Positions 15,307 through 24,747 of a stretch of 64,000 nt of DNA are shown here, one piece after another. The DNA comes from Pseudomonadota bacterium (lineage in GTDB: Bacteria; Pseudomonadota; Gammaproteobacteria; Burkholderiales; Burkholderiaceae_E). The position numbers were made by a program, and so were the translations under genes. The notes under the pieces were generated by a model. The model was not told the DNA's origin and made no database searches. It saw only the letters and a program-made list of their open reading frames with translations. The stretch covers positions 1 to 64,000 of the forward strand of contig JAEWGX010000061.1 of the NCBI GenBank assembly GCA_023388075.1. Reading direction: 5' to 3'. How positions within the stretch are numbered: position 1 is the stretch's first letter; each line of letters opens with the position of its first letter.

Positions 15307-16232
15307 TCGGTCGCCTTCGCACGTTGCTGGCGGGGCATCGCAACGCCGTACTGCTGCTCGCCGCGCTCGCCTGCGGCGCGATCGCGGTGCAGGCGGGTCG
15401 TTCGTGGCTCGCTCACCAGCTCGAGGCCGAGCGGGCGCGTCTCGCCCCCGTCCCGCCGCGGACCCTCGCCGTCGTGGTGGCACGGCAGGACCTCGCAAAA
15501 GGCGAGGTCGTCGATGCCCGCACGATGGCCGTGCGGGACATACCGGAGGAGTTCGTCTCCAGCAGCGCGGTGCGGCCTGACCGGTTCGAGTCCGTGGCTG
15601 GCCTGAGGCTGGCCGCCGGATTGCGCGGCGGCGAGCAACTGCTGGCCTCCGCCATCGTCGGGGGCGACCACACGAGCTTCTCCCAGCGGGTCAAGCCGGG
15701 CATCCGCGCGCTCACCATCGCGGTGGATGAGGTCAACTCCATCTCGGGCATGCTGCAACCCGGCGACCGCATCGACCTGTTGTTCTCGGCGCGCCTGCCG
15801 GAGCGGGACGGCGCCCGCGGGCAGGGAGGAGAGACCACCGTGCCGCTCTTCCAGGGGTTGCTGGTCCTCGCCACCGGGCGCCAGGTGCGGGCCGGCGTGG
15901 ACGAGCGAGGCGCGCAACGCAGCTACTCCACGGTGACGGTGGAGGTCGAGCCGGAGCAGGCGCAACGGCTCGTCGTGGCCCAGCGGACCGGCAAGCTGAC
16001 TGCGGTCCTGCGCAATCCGGATGATCCCGCGCGGATGGCCCGTCGCGCGATGGACCTGCGTCAACTGCTCGGTGTCGCGCCGGTGCTCGCGGCCAGCGAC
16101 GGACCCCAGATCATCGTGGGCGGCATGGGGCGCGTGCCGGACGGCACCCCGCCACCGGTGCCGGAACGCACAGCACGGCCGCACGACGACGTGCCGAAGG
16201 ATCGGGGCGATGAAACGAAGCCGCCCCGGTGA
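15303..16232 (+). CDS. cpaB: Flp pilus assembly protein CpaB
   Basis: This 309-residue protein has an N-terminal membrane anchor (about residues 14-32), then an SAF-like domain (VVVARQDLAKGEVVDARTM, about 57-75). The central RcpC/CpaB region follows (KPGIRALTIAVDEVNSISGM, LQPGDRIDLLF). CpaB/RcpC is a periplasmic partner of the CpaC secretin in Tad systems. The C-terminal 40 residues are Pro- and charge-rich. It overlaps the small pilin by 4 bp and cpaC by 23 bp. Confidence 0.88.
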   Translation: MIGRLRTLLAGHRNAVLLLAALACGAIAVQAGRSWLAHQLEAERARLAPVPPRTLAVVVARQDLAKGEVVDARTMAVRDIPEEFVSSSAVRPDRFESVAGLRLAAGLRGGEQLLASAIVGGDHTSFSQRVKPGIRALTIAVDEVNSISGMLQPGDRIDLLFSARLPERDGARGQGGETTVPLFQGLLVLATGRQVRAGVDERGAQRSYSTVTVEVEPEQAQRLVVAQRTGKLTAVLRNPDDPARMARRAMDLRQLLGVAPVLAASDGPQIIVGGMGRVPDGTPPPVPERTARPHDDVPKDRGDETKPPR

Positions 16233-17589
16233 ACCGGTCCTCCGCTATCCATTCCCCGGCGATTCGCGCGGGATCGCATCCGTGGCGCGTCGCGTGGCCT
16301 GTCTCCTGCTAGGCCTGCTCGCCTGCGGATCGCTTCCGGCGCGGGAGCAGACGATCGTCCTGGAGCTCGCGGTCGGCCAGGCGATGGTGCTGGATGAGCC
16401 GAACGTGCGGCGTATCGCGGTGGGCAACGGCCGGGTGATGCAGGTCACCGCGCTGGACCAGCGCCAGATCCTGCTGCTTCCCGAAGCGGCCGGACAGAGC
16501 ACGTTGCACCTCTGGGGACGCAACGGCCTCGAGCGACGCTACCTGGTCAACGTGATCGCGACGGATGCGCGGCGCACCGCCGCCGAGATCAATCGGCTGC
16601 TGAATCACAGTCCCGGCGTGAGGGCACACGCGGTCGGCGACCAGGTAGTGGTCGACGGCAGCAGTCCCAGCGAGCAGGACGCACTGCGCAGCCGGGAGAT
16701 CCTCAAGCGCTATCCGCAGGCGCTCGACCTGGTGAGCCGCGGCGGCTACGAGCGCATGGTCGACATGGAAGTGCGCATGATCGAGATCGGGCGCAACGCG
16801 CTCGATCGGCTCGGGGTGCGCTGGCAGTCCGGCGACGGCACTCAGTTCGCCCTGGACGGGCCGACCTTCGGCCTGATCGGCGACTTCAAGCGCAGCGATG
16901 CCTTCCTCCCCGGCGGCGCGGCGGACCAGGCGGGATTCCCCGTGCGGCCGCGCATCGCGCCGTTCGCGACCGCTGCCTCCCTGGCGACCGCGATGACCTC
17001 CATGGTCGACCTGCTGGTGCAGAACGGGGACGCCGCGGTGCTTGCGGAGCCACGGCTGTCGTGTCGCTCCGGCGGTAGCGCGCGCTTCGTCGCCGGGGGA
17101 GAGCTGCCGATTCCGGTCATCGGCGCGAACGGCTCGGCTTCGGTGCAGTTCAAGGAATACGGCGTGCGCTTCGAGGTCTCCCCCACGGTCAACGAGGCGG
17201 GCGTCATCTCCGCCAGCCTGCATGCCGAGATCTCGTCGATCAACCCGGAAGTGACGGTGCGCGACGTGCCGGGGCTGCGCAAGCAGAGCGCGGCCACCGA
17301 AGTGAACCTGCGCGAAGGCGAGACGCTCGTGATCGCCGGAATGGTGAGCAACGAGGTTTCCGGCGCGGTCGACCGCATCCCCGGCCTCGGTGACCTCCCC
17401 ATCCTGGGCAAGCTGTTCCGCTCGCGCCGCTTCCAGAACCGGGAGACGGAGCTGATCGTGCTGATCACCCCGCGCCTGCACGACAGCGGCGGTACGTACG
17501 ACGCCGAGCAGGGCACCGACATGAGTCGCAGGTTCGAGTCGTTGCAGGGGCGGCTGCGGCAGGGCCGGCCGGGCAGCGACCCGCGCTGA
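16210..17589 (+). CDS. cpaC: CpaC/RcpA-type outer-membrane secretin
   Basis: This 459-residue protein starts with a pilus-secretin N-domain (LELAVGQAMVLDEPNVRRIAVG), followed by a BON-like stretch (about residues 115-155). The C-terminal secretin core contains VLAEPRLSCRSG, GVRFEVSPTV and IPGLGDLPILGKLFRS, ending ETELIVLITPRL. It forms the outer-membrane pore for the Flp pilus. The ATG at 16210 has an AAGGA site and overlaps cpaB by 23 bp. A GTG at 16282 would place a cleaner signal peptide (ARRVACLLLGLLACGSLPA) at the N-terminus, so the start is uncertain. Confidence 0.9.
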   Translation: MKRSRPGEPVLRYPFPGDSRGIASVARRVACLLLGLLACGSLPAREQTIVLELAVGQAMVLDEPNVRRIAVGNGRVMQVTALDQRQILLLPEAAGQSTLHLWGRNGLERRYLVNVIATDARRTAAEINRLLNHSPGVRAHAVGDQVVVDGSSPSEQDALRSREILKRYPQALDLVSRGGYERMVDMEVRMIEIGRNALDRLGVRWQSGDGTQFALDGPTFGLIGDFKRSDAFLPGGAADQAGFPVRPRIAPFATAASLATAMTSMVDLLVQNGDAAVLAEPRLSCRSGGSARFVAGGELPIPVIGANGSASVQFKEYGVRFEVSPTVNEAGVISASLHAEISSINPEVTVRDVPGLRKQSAATEVNLREGETLVIAGMVSNEVSGAVDRIPGLGDLPILGKLFRSRRFQNRETELIVLITPRLHDSGGTYDAEQGTDMSRRFESLQGRLRQGRPGSDPR

Positions 17590-17621
17590 GCCGTGGTCGC
17601 AGCGCGCAGGAGAGATCCCCG

Positions 17622-19376
17622 ATGCTGGAAGTGATGATCGAGGAAGACGGCAAGCCCCTGCGCACGGTGACGGTGGAGCGCTTCCCGTGCCGCATCGGCA
17701 AGGCGCGCGATGCCGAGGTCGCGCTCGCCGGCTGGCGCGTCGGGAGGGTGCACGCGGAGATCCATCGCGTTGGCCGAAGCCTCAAGCTCGTGGATCTCGG
17801 CACGCTCGGTGGCACGCTGGTCAACGGCGACCGGGTGGTGGAATACGGTCCGCTCTCGGAGCGGGACCAGATCGCGATCGCCGGCTATCGCCTGAGGGTG
17901 TACGGCGACGCACTGCGACTGTCTCCCGGATCGCGGCACGCGACGATGACGTCGGGACCGGCACTGCAGCCCACCACTGCCGTATCCATCGGACACCCAC
18001 CTGCAGGCGGCCAGGCGGGCAGCGGAGCGGGCAGCGACCGGGATGGCGCGGCAACCAGGGCGGCGCAAGCCGCGGAGCCGCCGCCGGTTCCGGAGCGGCT
18101 GGCCGCCTTGCCGTGGCGCCGCCTCGTCCACCGCCGGCTGCTCGAGCAGATCGACTTGCGGCGCAGCAACCTCTCGCAGTTCTCCCCGGAGCAACTCCGT
18201 GCCGAAGTCCAGCAGGCGGTGGAAGGGATCGTCGCCGACCTCGAGGCCTTGCCAGCCGGCATCGACCGCGGCGCGCTGGTACGCGATACGCTCGACGAAG
18301 CGATCGGTCTGGGGCCGCTCGAGCCGCTCATGGCCGACGGCGACGTGACCGAGATCATGGTGAACGGCGCCGTCGACGTCTTCGTCGAGCGGCATGGGCG
18401 CCTGGAACGGGTGGATGCCGCCTTCTCGGACGACGTGGCGATCCGCAACGTGATCGACCGGATCGTCGCGCCGCTCGGGCGGCGCATCGACGAAGCCTCG
18501 CCGCTGGTGGACGCGCGCCTGCCGGACGGATCGCGGGTCAACGCGATCATTCCGCCGGTCGCGCTCAAGGGGCCCACGCTGACGATCCGTCGCTTCAATC
18601 GCGCGGTGCTTTCGCCGCAGAGCCTCGTCGCGCTCGGCAGCGCGACGATGGCGATGATGGCGTTCTTCGGGATCTGCGTGCAGGAGCGCAAGAGCATCGT
18701 GGTGTCCGGGGGCACGGGATCCGGCAAGACGACGCTGCTCAACGTCCTGTCCAACCTGATCCCCGAGTCCGAGCGGCTGGTGACCATCGAGGACGCCGCA
18801 GAGCTCAAGCTGCGGCACGAGCACCTGGTCTCACTGGAGGCCCGTCCGCCGAATGCCGAAGGTCGCGGTGCCGTGACGATCCGCGACCTGGTGCGCAATG
18901 CCCTTCGCATGCGGCCGGACCGGATCATCGTCGGGGAGTGCCGTGGCGCCGAAGCGCTCGACATGCTCCAGGCGATGAACACCGGCCACGAGGGCTCCCT
19001 CACCACGCTGCACGCCAACACGCCGCGGGACGCGCTGTCTCGCCTGGAGGTGATGACGCTGATGGCCGGCGTGGACTTGCCGGTGGCGGCGATCCGGGAG
19101 CAGATCGCGAGCGCCGTGGACCTGATCATTCACCAGTCGCGCTTCCGGGACGGCACGCGCCGCATCACGTCCGTGACGGAAGTGACCGGCATCGAGTCCG
19201 GCAGGGTGCAGACCCAGGAGCTCTTTCGCTTTGCCCAGTCCTCCAGCGGCGTCGTGTCGATCCGTGGCTGCCACGTCGCGGCCGGGGCGGTACCTGCTTT
19301 CTACGAGGATCTGGCGGCCCGCGGCGTGGTCTTGGATTTCGGGATCTTCCGAGAGGATGCAGGAGCCGGCGCATGA
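17622..19376 (+). CDS. cpaF: CpaF/TadA pilus ATPase with N-terminal FHA domain
   Basis: This 584-residue protein joins two domains. Residues about 20-90 look like a forkhead-associated domain (CRIGKARDAEV, GRVHAEIHR, GGTLVNG), a phosphothreonine-binding fold. After a Gly/Ala/Pro linker, residues 150-584 are a VirB11/CpaF secretion ATPase with Walker A at 363-371 (GGTGSGKTT), the Asp box VTIEDAAEL, Walker B-like RPDRIIVGECRG and the His box GSLTTLHAN. It powers pilus assembly at the inner membrane. An AGGAGAG site supports the ATG. No CpaE/TadZ gene is in the cluster, so the FHA domain may take over localisation or regulation. Confidence 0.92.
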   Translation: MLEVMIEEDGKPLRTVTVERFPCRIGKARDAEVALAGWRVGRVHAEIHRVGRSLKLVDLGTLGGTLVNGDRVVEYGPLSERDQIAIAGYRLRVYGDALRLSPGSRHATMTSGPALQPTTAVSIGHPPAGGQAGSGAGSDRDGAATRAAQAAEPPPVPERLAALPWRRLVHRRLLEQIDLRRSNLSQFSPEQLRAEVQQAVEGIVADLEALPAGIDRGALVRDTLDEAIGLGPLEPLMADGDVTEIMVNGAVDVFVERHGRLERVDAAFSDDVAIRNVIDRIVAPLGRRIDEASPLVDARLPDGSRVNAIIPPVALKGPTLTIRRFNRAVLSPQSLVALGSATMAMMAFFGICVQERKSIVVSGGTGSGKTTLLNVLSNLIPESERLVTIEDAAELKLRHEHLVSLEARPPNAEGRGAVTIRDLVRNALRMRPDRIIVGECRGAEALDMLQAMNTGHEGSLTTLHANTPRDALSRLEVMTLMAGVDLPVAAIREQIASAVDLIIHQSRFRDGTRRITSVTEVTGIESGRVQTQELFRFAQSSSGVVSIRGCHVAAGAVPAFYEDLAARGVVLDFGIFREDAGAGA

Positions 19377-20266
19377 CGAGCGGTTGGAGCGGGTTCGCGG
19401 GGTTGGAGCTGCCGGACGCGCGCCTGCTGTGCGCCGCTGCCGCGTTGCTGCTCGCCGTCGGCCTCGCGCTCTACGCGGTGGCGCTCGGTGGTGCTCGCGC
19501 CGGACGCCGTTACCAGCATCGGTTCGAATCGCAGGTCGGTCGCCGATTGAACGACCTGCTCCTCTTCGTCGATGCGGGCCGGCTGTTCCAGGCCAATCTG
19601 ATGCTGGCACTGGTCGCGAGCACGACGGTCTGGCTGCTCACCGGCTCCTGGCTGCTGGTTGCGGCTGCGGTGGCCGTGCTGCCGATGGTGCCGGGCATCG
19701 TGCTGGCGCGCCTCGCGCGCGGGCGGCGCCAGCGCTTCGCACGGCAGTTGCCGGACGCTCTCATGCTGATCGCCGGCGCGATCCGCTCCGGTGCGAGCCT
19801 GCCGCTCGCGCTGCGCCAGATGGCGGCGGAGCTGCCGCCGCCGTGCGGCCAGGAGTTCGATCTCGTGCTGCGCGAGCAGCGCCTTGGCGTGACCCTCGAC
19901 GAGGCGCTGCGCACCCTGGAGCGGCGCATGGGTAGCGACGACCTCAGGCTCTTCACTGCGGCGGTGCGCATCGCCGGCGACAGCGGCGGCAACCTGGCGG
20001 AGACGCTGGAGCGGCTTGCCGACACCATCCGACGCAAGCTCACCCTCGAAGGGAAGATCCTGGCGCTCACCGCGCAGGGCCGCCTGCAGGGCTGGGTGAT
20101 GAGCCTGCTGCCGGTCGCGGTCGCCGCCGCGCTGTTCGCGATGGAGCCGCAGGACATGGCGCCGCTCATCGGCAGTTGGCAGGGCTGGGTGGTGTGCGGC
20201 GTCATCGTGGTGCTCGAGGTCGCGGGCATGCTCTTCATGCGCCGCATCATGGCGATCGACATCTGA
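19373..20266 (+). CDS. tadB: TadB-type inner-membrane platform protein
   Basis: This 297-residue protein has a T2SSF domain. N-terminal membrane helices (residues about 18-40 and 80-110) come first, then the cytoplasmic region RQLPDALMLIAGAIRSGASLP and RIAGDSGGNLAETLERLADTIR, and two C-terminal helices. It partners TadC as the inner-membrane platform on which CpaF acts. It starts inside the cpaF stop (ATGA) and ends in a TGATG junction with tadC. Confidence 0.9.
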   Translation: MTSGWSGFAGLELPDARLLCAAAALLLAVGLALYAVALGGARAGRRYQHRFESQVGRRLNDLLLFVDAGRLFQANLMLALVASTTVWLLTGSWLLVAAAVAVLPMVPGIVLARLARGRRQRFARQLPDALMLIAGAIRSGASLPLALRQMAAELPPPCGQEFDLVLREQRLGVTLDEALRTLERRMGSDDLRLFTAAVRIAGDSGGNLAETLERLADTIRRKLTLEGKILALTAQGRLQGWVMSLLPVAVAAALFAMEPQDMAPLIGSWQGWVVCGVIVVLEVAGMLFMRRIMAIDI

Positions 20267-21183
20267 TGGGGACGATCGGAGGAGGCTGGCTCGCGCAGCC
20301 CGGGATGATCGAGCTGCTGGTGGCGGCCATCGCGCTGGTCGCCGCTACCGTGCTCCTTCTCGGCTGGCTCCACCACGTCATCGCCGCGGTTCCGGCAGAG
20401 GATCGCGAATGGCGCGATCCGCCGCCGACATGGTGGCGCTGGACCGGCTGGTGCGCGCGGCCGGTCGCGGCGTGGATCGGCCCGCTTCTGTCGCGCTCGA
20501 CACGGATGCGCCTGCTCGATCGCCTGCGCCGAGCCGGGCTCGAGTACGCATTGACGGTAGACCAGTTCGTCGCCGGCACGGCGATCGCGTCGATGAGCCT
20601 CGTGTTGCTGCTGCTGGTGCTCCATGCGCCGCTGGGGCTGCCCGCTCCCGTGGTTCTGCTGCTTGCCGCCGCCGCGGGCGGCGCGATTCCCTGGACCTGG
20701 CTGCGCGATCGTGCCGAACGGCGCACGCGCCGGATCGAGACGGCGCTGCCGTTCTACCTCGACGTGATCACGCTCGCGATCGAGGGCGGCGCGAACCTGA
20801 CGGGTGCCCTGCAGCATGCCGCCGACAGCGGTCCACCCGGCCCGATGGGCGAGGAGTTGCAGCGGGTTCTCCGCGACGTGCGCGCCGGCCGTACCCGCGC
20901 GGATTCCCTGCGCAACCTCGCGGAACGCACGCGCCTTCCGTCGATGTCGAGCTGGGTGTCGGCGGTGCTTGCCGCGGAGCGGCAGGGATCGAGCCTCGGG
21001 CCGATCCTGCGCGCCCAGGCGGAGCAGCGTCGTACCGAACGCTTCCTTCGCGCCGAGGAGCTCGCGATGAAGGCGCCCGTGAAGATGCTGTTTCCCCTCA
21101 TGACCTGCATCTTTCCGTGCACCTTCCTGATCGTCTTCTTTCCCGTCGTGACGAGGCTGGTCAATGAAGGGATTCTTGGCTGA
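20266..21183 (+). CDS. tadC: TadC-type inner-membrane platform protein
   Basis: This 305-residue T2SSF-family protein has membrane helices near residues 15-35, 95-145 and 280-300. The cytoplasmic motif LPFYLDVITLAIEGGANLTGAL and VLAAERQGSSLGPILRAQAEQ are typical of TadC. It forms the second half of the platform with TadB. Start and preceding stop share one base (TGATG). A later ATG (residue 14) is possible. The end overlaps the DUF192 gene by 20 bp. Confidence 0.9.
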   Translation: MGTIGGGWLAQPGMIELLVAAIALVAATVLLLGWLHHVIAAVPAEDREWRDPPPTWWRWTGWCARPVAAWIGPLLSRSTRMRLLDRLRRAGLEYALTVDQFVAGTAIASMSLVLLLLVLHAPLGLPAPVVLLLAAAAGGAIPWTWLRDRAERRTRRIETALPFYLDVITLAIEGGANLTGALQHAADSGPPGPMGEELQRVLRDVRAGRTRADSLRNLAERTRLPSMSSWVSAVLAAERQGSSLGPILRAQAEQRRTERFLRAEELAMKAPVKMLFPLMTCIFPCTFLIVFFPVVTRLVNEGILG

Positions 21184-21925
21184 ACCGGCCGCCCCGGTGG
21201 CCGTGCGCATCGCTGGCACTTTCTTCGAACGTGCGCGTGGTCTGCTCCTGCGGCCGGACCCCGCGCCGGGTCGTGGCCTGCTGCTCGCGGGCGTGCGTAC
21301 GGTTCACGGCTTCGGCCTGCTGCGCCCGCTGGACCTGGTCTACCTGGATGCAGAAGGCAGGGTGCTGGATTGCGCCGTGCTCGCGCCCTGGCGCATCGCC
21401 CGGTGTCCCGCCGCCTGCCATGTCGTCGAGATGCGTCGCGGCGAATGCAAGCGGTTGCGCCTGGTACCCGGCCGGCTGCTGGAGGTCACCATCGTCCGGG
21501 AGATCTCCGGCGGTGCGCGCCCGGCCGATCGCTGGTGCGGTACGCGGCGTGGGCGCCGCAGGCAGGGAAGCTCGGCAGGGGCACTCGTGGCGGCGATCAT
21601 GATTGCCGTGCTGTCGTGCCTGGCGTGGGCGGCGGCCTCGGCGGTGGAGGCCGTCGGCGGTGCGCCGAAGGCGGAGGCGACGACGGTGGATCGCCTCGTC
21701 GGAGAGCCACGCCGCAAGCGGGTCAGGAAGGCCAGGGCGAGCCTTCATCGGGACGCCGCTGATGGAACCCCGGCAAGACCGCTTCGCCCGGCGCGTGCGC
21801 GTCGGCCGAGAGAACGGCAGGCGCCGGTCGAATACTTCGTCGGTGAGCCGGGAAGGCACGCAGCACGACCGGATGTGAATTCTGCGCAGGGAGATCGGAA
21901 GGAGCGAGCGGATGCGAGGCGTTGA
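21164..21925 (+). CDS. DUF192 domain protein with C-terminal membrane helix
   Basis: Residues about 10-110 match the DUF192 pattern: RARGLLLRPDPAPGRGLLL, then VHGFGLLRPLDLVYLDAEGRVL and VLAPWRI. The family's function is unsettled and it is usually a small exported protein. Here it is followed by one membrane helix (GALVAAIMIAVLSCLAWAAA, about 140-160) and a very basic, disordered tail of about 90 residues. There is no signal peptide, so the DUF192 part would stay in the cytoplasm if the tail is outside. It is wedged between tadC and tadE, overlapping both, which suggests a role with the pilus. Confidence 0.72.
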   Translation: MKGFLAEPAAPVAVRIAGTFFERARGLLLRPDPAPGRGLLLAGVRTVHGFGLLRPLDLVYLDAEGRVLDCAVLAPWRIARCPAACHVVEMRRGECKRLRLVPGRLLEVTIVREISGGARPADRWCGTRRGRRRQGSSAGALVAAIMIAVLSCLAWAAASAVEAVGGAPKAEATTVDRLVGEPRRKRVRKARASLHRDAADGTPARPLRPARARRPRERQAPVEYFVGEPGRHAARPDVNSAQGDRKERADARR

Positions 21926-23072
21926 GCGTCGGCATCGGCCGCGGCGCCCTGCTGGGCTCAGGCGGGCGGCACGCGGCACTACCGCGGTGGAGCTGCTTCT
22001 TGCGCTGCCGATCGTGGTTCTCCTGGGGCTGGGAGTGGTCCAGTTCTGCCTGGTCTACCAGGCGCGTCATGCGCTCGAGCATGCGCTTGTCACGGCGGCG
22101 CGGCACGGGGCGTTGGCACATGCTTCCGGCGACGCGATCCTGGACGGACTGGCGGCAGGGTTGGTGCCGTACCTCTACGGCGCGGAGGATTTCGCCGGGC
22201 TTGTCGCCGCCGAAGCCCGGGCACGGGAGCACGTCCAGGTCGGTCTCGCCGCGGGGTGGATCGCAGTGCGCCAGCGATCACCCACCCGGGAGAGCTTCGA
22301 AGACTGGGCCGAGCCGGCCCGCGACGAGCGCGGCGAGCTCCTGTCCGGCGTGATGGAGATACCCAACGACAATCTGGACAGCCGGCGCCTGCGCATGCAG
22401 CCGGTGTCCGGCGCGGCAGGCGGCCACCTTGGCGAGCCGATCGGACGGCTTTCCGGTCAGTCGCTCGCCGACGCCAACCTGCTGCGCCTCGAGCTTGCCT
22501 ACGGCGTGCGCCTGGCCGTTCCGGTGGTGGGGCGGGTCGTGCTGCGCACGCTCGGATGGTGGCACGGGTGTCGGGGTGAGGTCACGGGGCCAGGGCAGGG
22601 CGCGGGCATGACAGCTCCCGGTACCGATCGTCTCGGTCTGCTGCGATTGCCGTTGCCTGGCGCACCGTCAGGCACGGCACACTGGGGTTGTCCGTTCTAC
22701 GAGGCGGAGGATCCGCAGGGAGCGGGCGTCGGCCGGCTCCCGCTCGTCGCGGCGGCCACCGTGCGCATGATGTCGACGGCGCGAAGGTCGGCTCTGACGG
22801 TGCCGCGCAGCGGCGAGGTCGCGTCGGGCTCGAGTGGCGGGCCGGCAGACGTCGCGTCGTCTGCCGGGCAGGACGGTCCACCTGGAGGGGCGGGCCGCCA
22901 GACGGATCCGGCGTCCAACCGGCAACCCGGCCGTGAATCGCCGCGGCAGCGTACGCCGGGAGACGACGAGGCAGGGGCCGCGACTTCGACGTTTGCCAAC
23001 GGCTTCCTGCGGATCGGCTCGGACCGGGCCTATCCGGTACCGACGCCGCATCCGGCGCTCTGCAACGGATAG
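21912..23072 (+). CDS. tadE: TadE-family pseudopilin, long form
   Basis: This 386-residue protein has an Arg-rich leader, then RGTTAVELLLALPIVVLLGLGVVQF. This is the TadE prepilin-like segment with Glu in the hydrophobic run. The middle part (to about residue 230) is alpha/beta, and the last 110 residues are Gly/Ser/Pro-rich and probably disordered. An AAGGAG site precedes the ATG, which overlaps the DUF192 gene by 14 bp. It is the last gene of the Tad operon and converges on the transglycosylase gene. Confidence 0.82.
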   Translation: MRGVERRHRPRRPAGLRRAARGTTAVELLLALPIVVLLGLGVVQFCLVYQARHALEHALVTAARHGALAHASGDAILDGLAAGLVPYLYGAEDFAGLVAAEARAREHVQVGLAAGWIAVRQRSPTRESFEDWAEPARDERGELLSGVMEIPNDNLDSRRLRMQPVSGAAGGHLGEPIGRLSGQSLADANLLRLELAYGVRLAVPVVGRVVLRTLGWWHGCRGEVTGPGQGAGMTAPGTDRLGLLRLPLPGAPSGTAHWGCPFYEAEDPQGAGVGRLPLVAAATVRMMSTARRSALTVPRSGEVASGSSGGPADVASSAGQDGPPGGAGRQTDPASNRQPGRESPRQRTPGDDEAGAATSTFANGFLRIGSDRAYPVPTPHPALCNG

Positions 23073-23109
23073 CCCGGTGCGCCGCCGAAGCGCAGGCCGA
23101 TGAGCGCGC

Positions 23110-24564
23110 TCAGTTGCGGGCCAGCGCGCTTTCGTTCGCCGCGACCGCCTGGGCATCGCCGCTCGCCGGCACGGTGGCCCGCGAATAACCGTTGCTCACG
23201 GTTGCGTCGTAGGGGTGGCGGTCGAAGGGATAGAGCGCGCGGATGCGCTGGACGTAGGCCACCGTCTCCGTGTACGGCGGCACGCCGCTGTGCTTGTCGA
23301 CGGCGCCCTCGCCGGCGTTGTAGGCAGCGAGCGTGAGGGTCACGTCGCCGCGGTAGTAGGCGAGCAGCCAGCGCAGGTAGGCCATGCCGCCGCGGATGTT
23401 CTCCACGGGGTCCAAAATGTCCTTCACGTTGAACCTGGCGGCCGTGTCGGGGATGAGCTGCATCAGTCCCAGCGCGTTCTTGGGGGACTTGGCGTTGGGA
23501 TCGAACCCGGATTCGGTTGCCATCACCGCCAGCACCAGCCGGGGGTCCAGCTTGTAGGCCTTCGCCTCGGCGAGCACCAGGCTCACGAATCTGCTGCGCT
23601 CGGCACCGACCACCGGGTTGTTCATCCCGAATGCGGAGCCGATGCGCGGCGCCATCGCGGAGAGCTCGGCTGCCGTGGCCGGCCGCTCCGCGGTACCGCG
23701 CTCCACCATGGTGCCCTTCAGGCAGACCGGCAGCAACTCGCGCCCGCTGCCGCGGAATCGTTCCGCCAGCTCGTCACCGACGCCGCTGCCGAAACGGGCG
23801 GCCCGCTTGAAGAGCGTGGAAGCGGCATCCAGGTTCTTCTCGACGCCGTTGCCCTCCGCGAACATCCAGCCCATGCGCACCAGCGCATCGGGATAGCCGC
23901 CGCTCGCCGCTTCGCAGTAGAGATCGAACGCCCGGCCGAGATTCCTGGGCACCCCGAGCCCGGTCTCGTGCATCTGGCCCTTCTGGACCAGGTCCCGCAG
24001 CGCATCGATGGAGTTGTGCTCCACTGCCGCCAGCTGGCGGGTGACCGGCGCACGCGGCGATTCGTCGCTTCCCTGCGCGACCGTGCCGCGGTCACGGTTC
24101 CAGGATTCCTGGCGCGGATCCCTCGGGTTGCCGGCCGTGGCCGGCGGCGGCTGATGCGCCGGCTGAGGCGGCGGCAGCGCGATCTCTTCCTGTGGCGCCT
24201 GGCGGGCGTTCCAGTTGCGACTGCCGAGGCCGTTGCCGAACCGCCCGCCGAAGGCGCCGCGTCCCGCATCGTTGGCCGACCAGTTGTTGACAGGTGGCGC
24301 GACGGGGCCGCCGGCATTGCCGCCGTAGCCCGAGGCGCCCGCGGGCAAGCCGTTGGGCAGCCCGGTGGGTGCGCCGATGGGCGCGCCGATCTGGGCTTGC
24401 GCCCCGGGTGCCCAGGCGAGCAGGCCCACGACGAGCACCGAGCCAAGCCCGAGGCCGGTGGCGCCCGCCATCCGTCCCATGACCCTCCCCGCGAGCCGCA
24501 CGACGCCGGCCGAAGGGGCCGGGGCTGCTGTCTCGAGATTCGTTGCGGGAAGGAAGACTGCCAA
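23110..24564 (-). CDS. Sel1-repeat lytic murein transglycosylase
   Basis: This is a 484-residue exported protein. A hydrophobic segment ends near AWAPGAQAQ (about residue 58), followed by a Gly/Pro/Asn-rich linker. Next come one or two Sel1-like repeats (KGQMHETGLGVPRNLGRAF, MGWMFAEGNGVEKNLDAA), then a C-terminal SLT domain with the catalytic Glu351 in ESGFDP, GLMQLIPDTA, NIRGGMAYLRWLL and LTLAAYNAGEGAV. It cuts peptidoglycan glycan strands. Placed back-to-back with the Tad operon, it probably opens the wall for the pilus. The leader is long, so an internal start (MGRMAG) may be used. Confidence 0.88.
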   Translation of the reverse strand: MAVFLPATNLETAAPAPSAGVVRLAGRVMGRMAGATGLGLGSVLVVGLLAWAPGAQAQIGAPIGAPTGLPNGLPAGASGYGGNAGGPVAPPVNNWSANDAGRGAFGGRFGNGLGSRNWNARQAPQEEIALPPPQPAHQPPPATAGNPRDPRQESWNRDRGTVAQGSDESPRAPVTRQLAAVEHNSIDALRDLVQKGQMHETGLGVPRNLGRAFDLYCEAASGGYPDALVRMGWMFAEGNGVEKNLDAASTLFKRAARFGSGVGDELAERFRGSGRELLPVCLKGTMVERGTAERPATAAELSAMAPRIGSAFGMNNPVVGAERSRFVSLVLAEAKAYKLDPRLVLAVMATESGFDPNAKSPKNALGLMQLIPDTAARFNVKDILDPVENIRGGMAYLRWLLAYYRGDVTLTLAAYNAGEGAVDKHSGVPPYTETVAYVQRIRALYPFDRHPYDATVSNGYSRATVPASGDAQAVAANESALARN

Positions 24565-24747
24565 TTGGTTACCTCTGGAAACGGCGGGCGCCGGCTACCG
24601 TCAAACACCCCGGGAGCGTCCGGAGCAACCCGAACCGGGCCGGCTCGGGGGCTCACCCCCGCAAGCGGCTCGAGCCATCGGGCGCAACCCGATTCCGACT
24701 GCCGGCGGAAAAGCCCCGCCGGATGGGGGCGCCAGCCCTTCGGCAGT

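Noticed and set aside
17687..20266. An 859-residue protein covering cpaF and tadB
   Set aside because: The part over cpaF is an Arg/Gly/Ala-rich shadow frame. Only the section from 19373 has TadB sequence.
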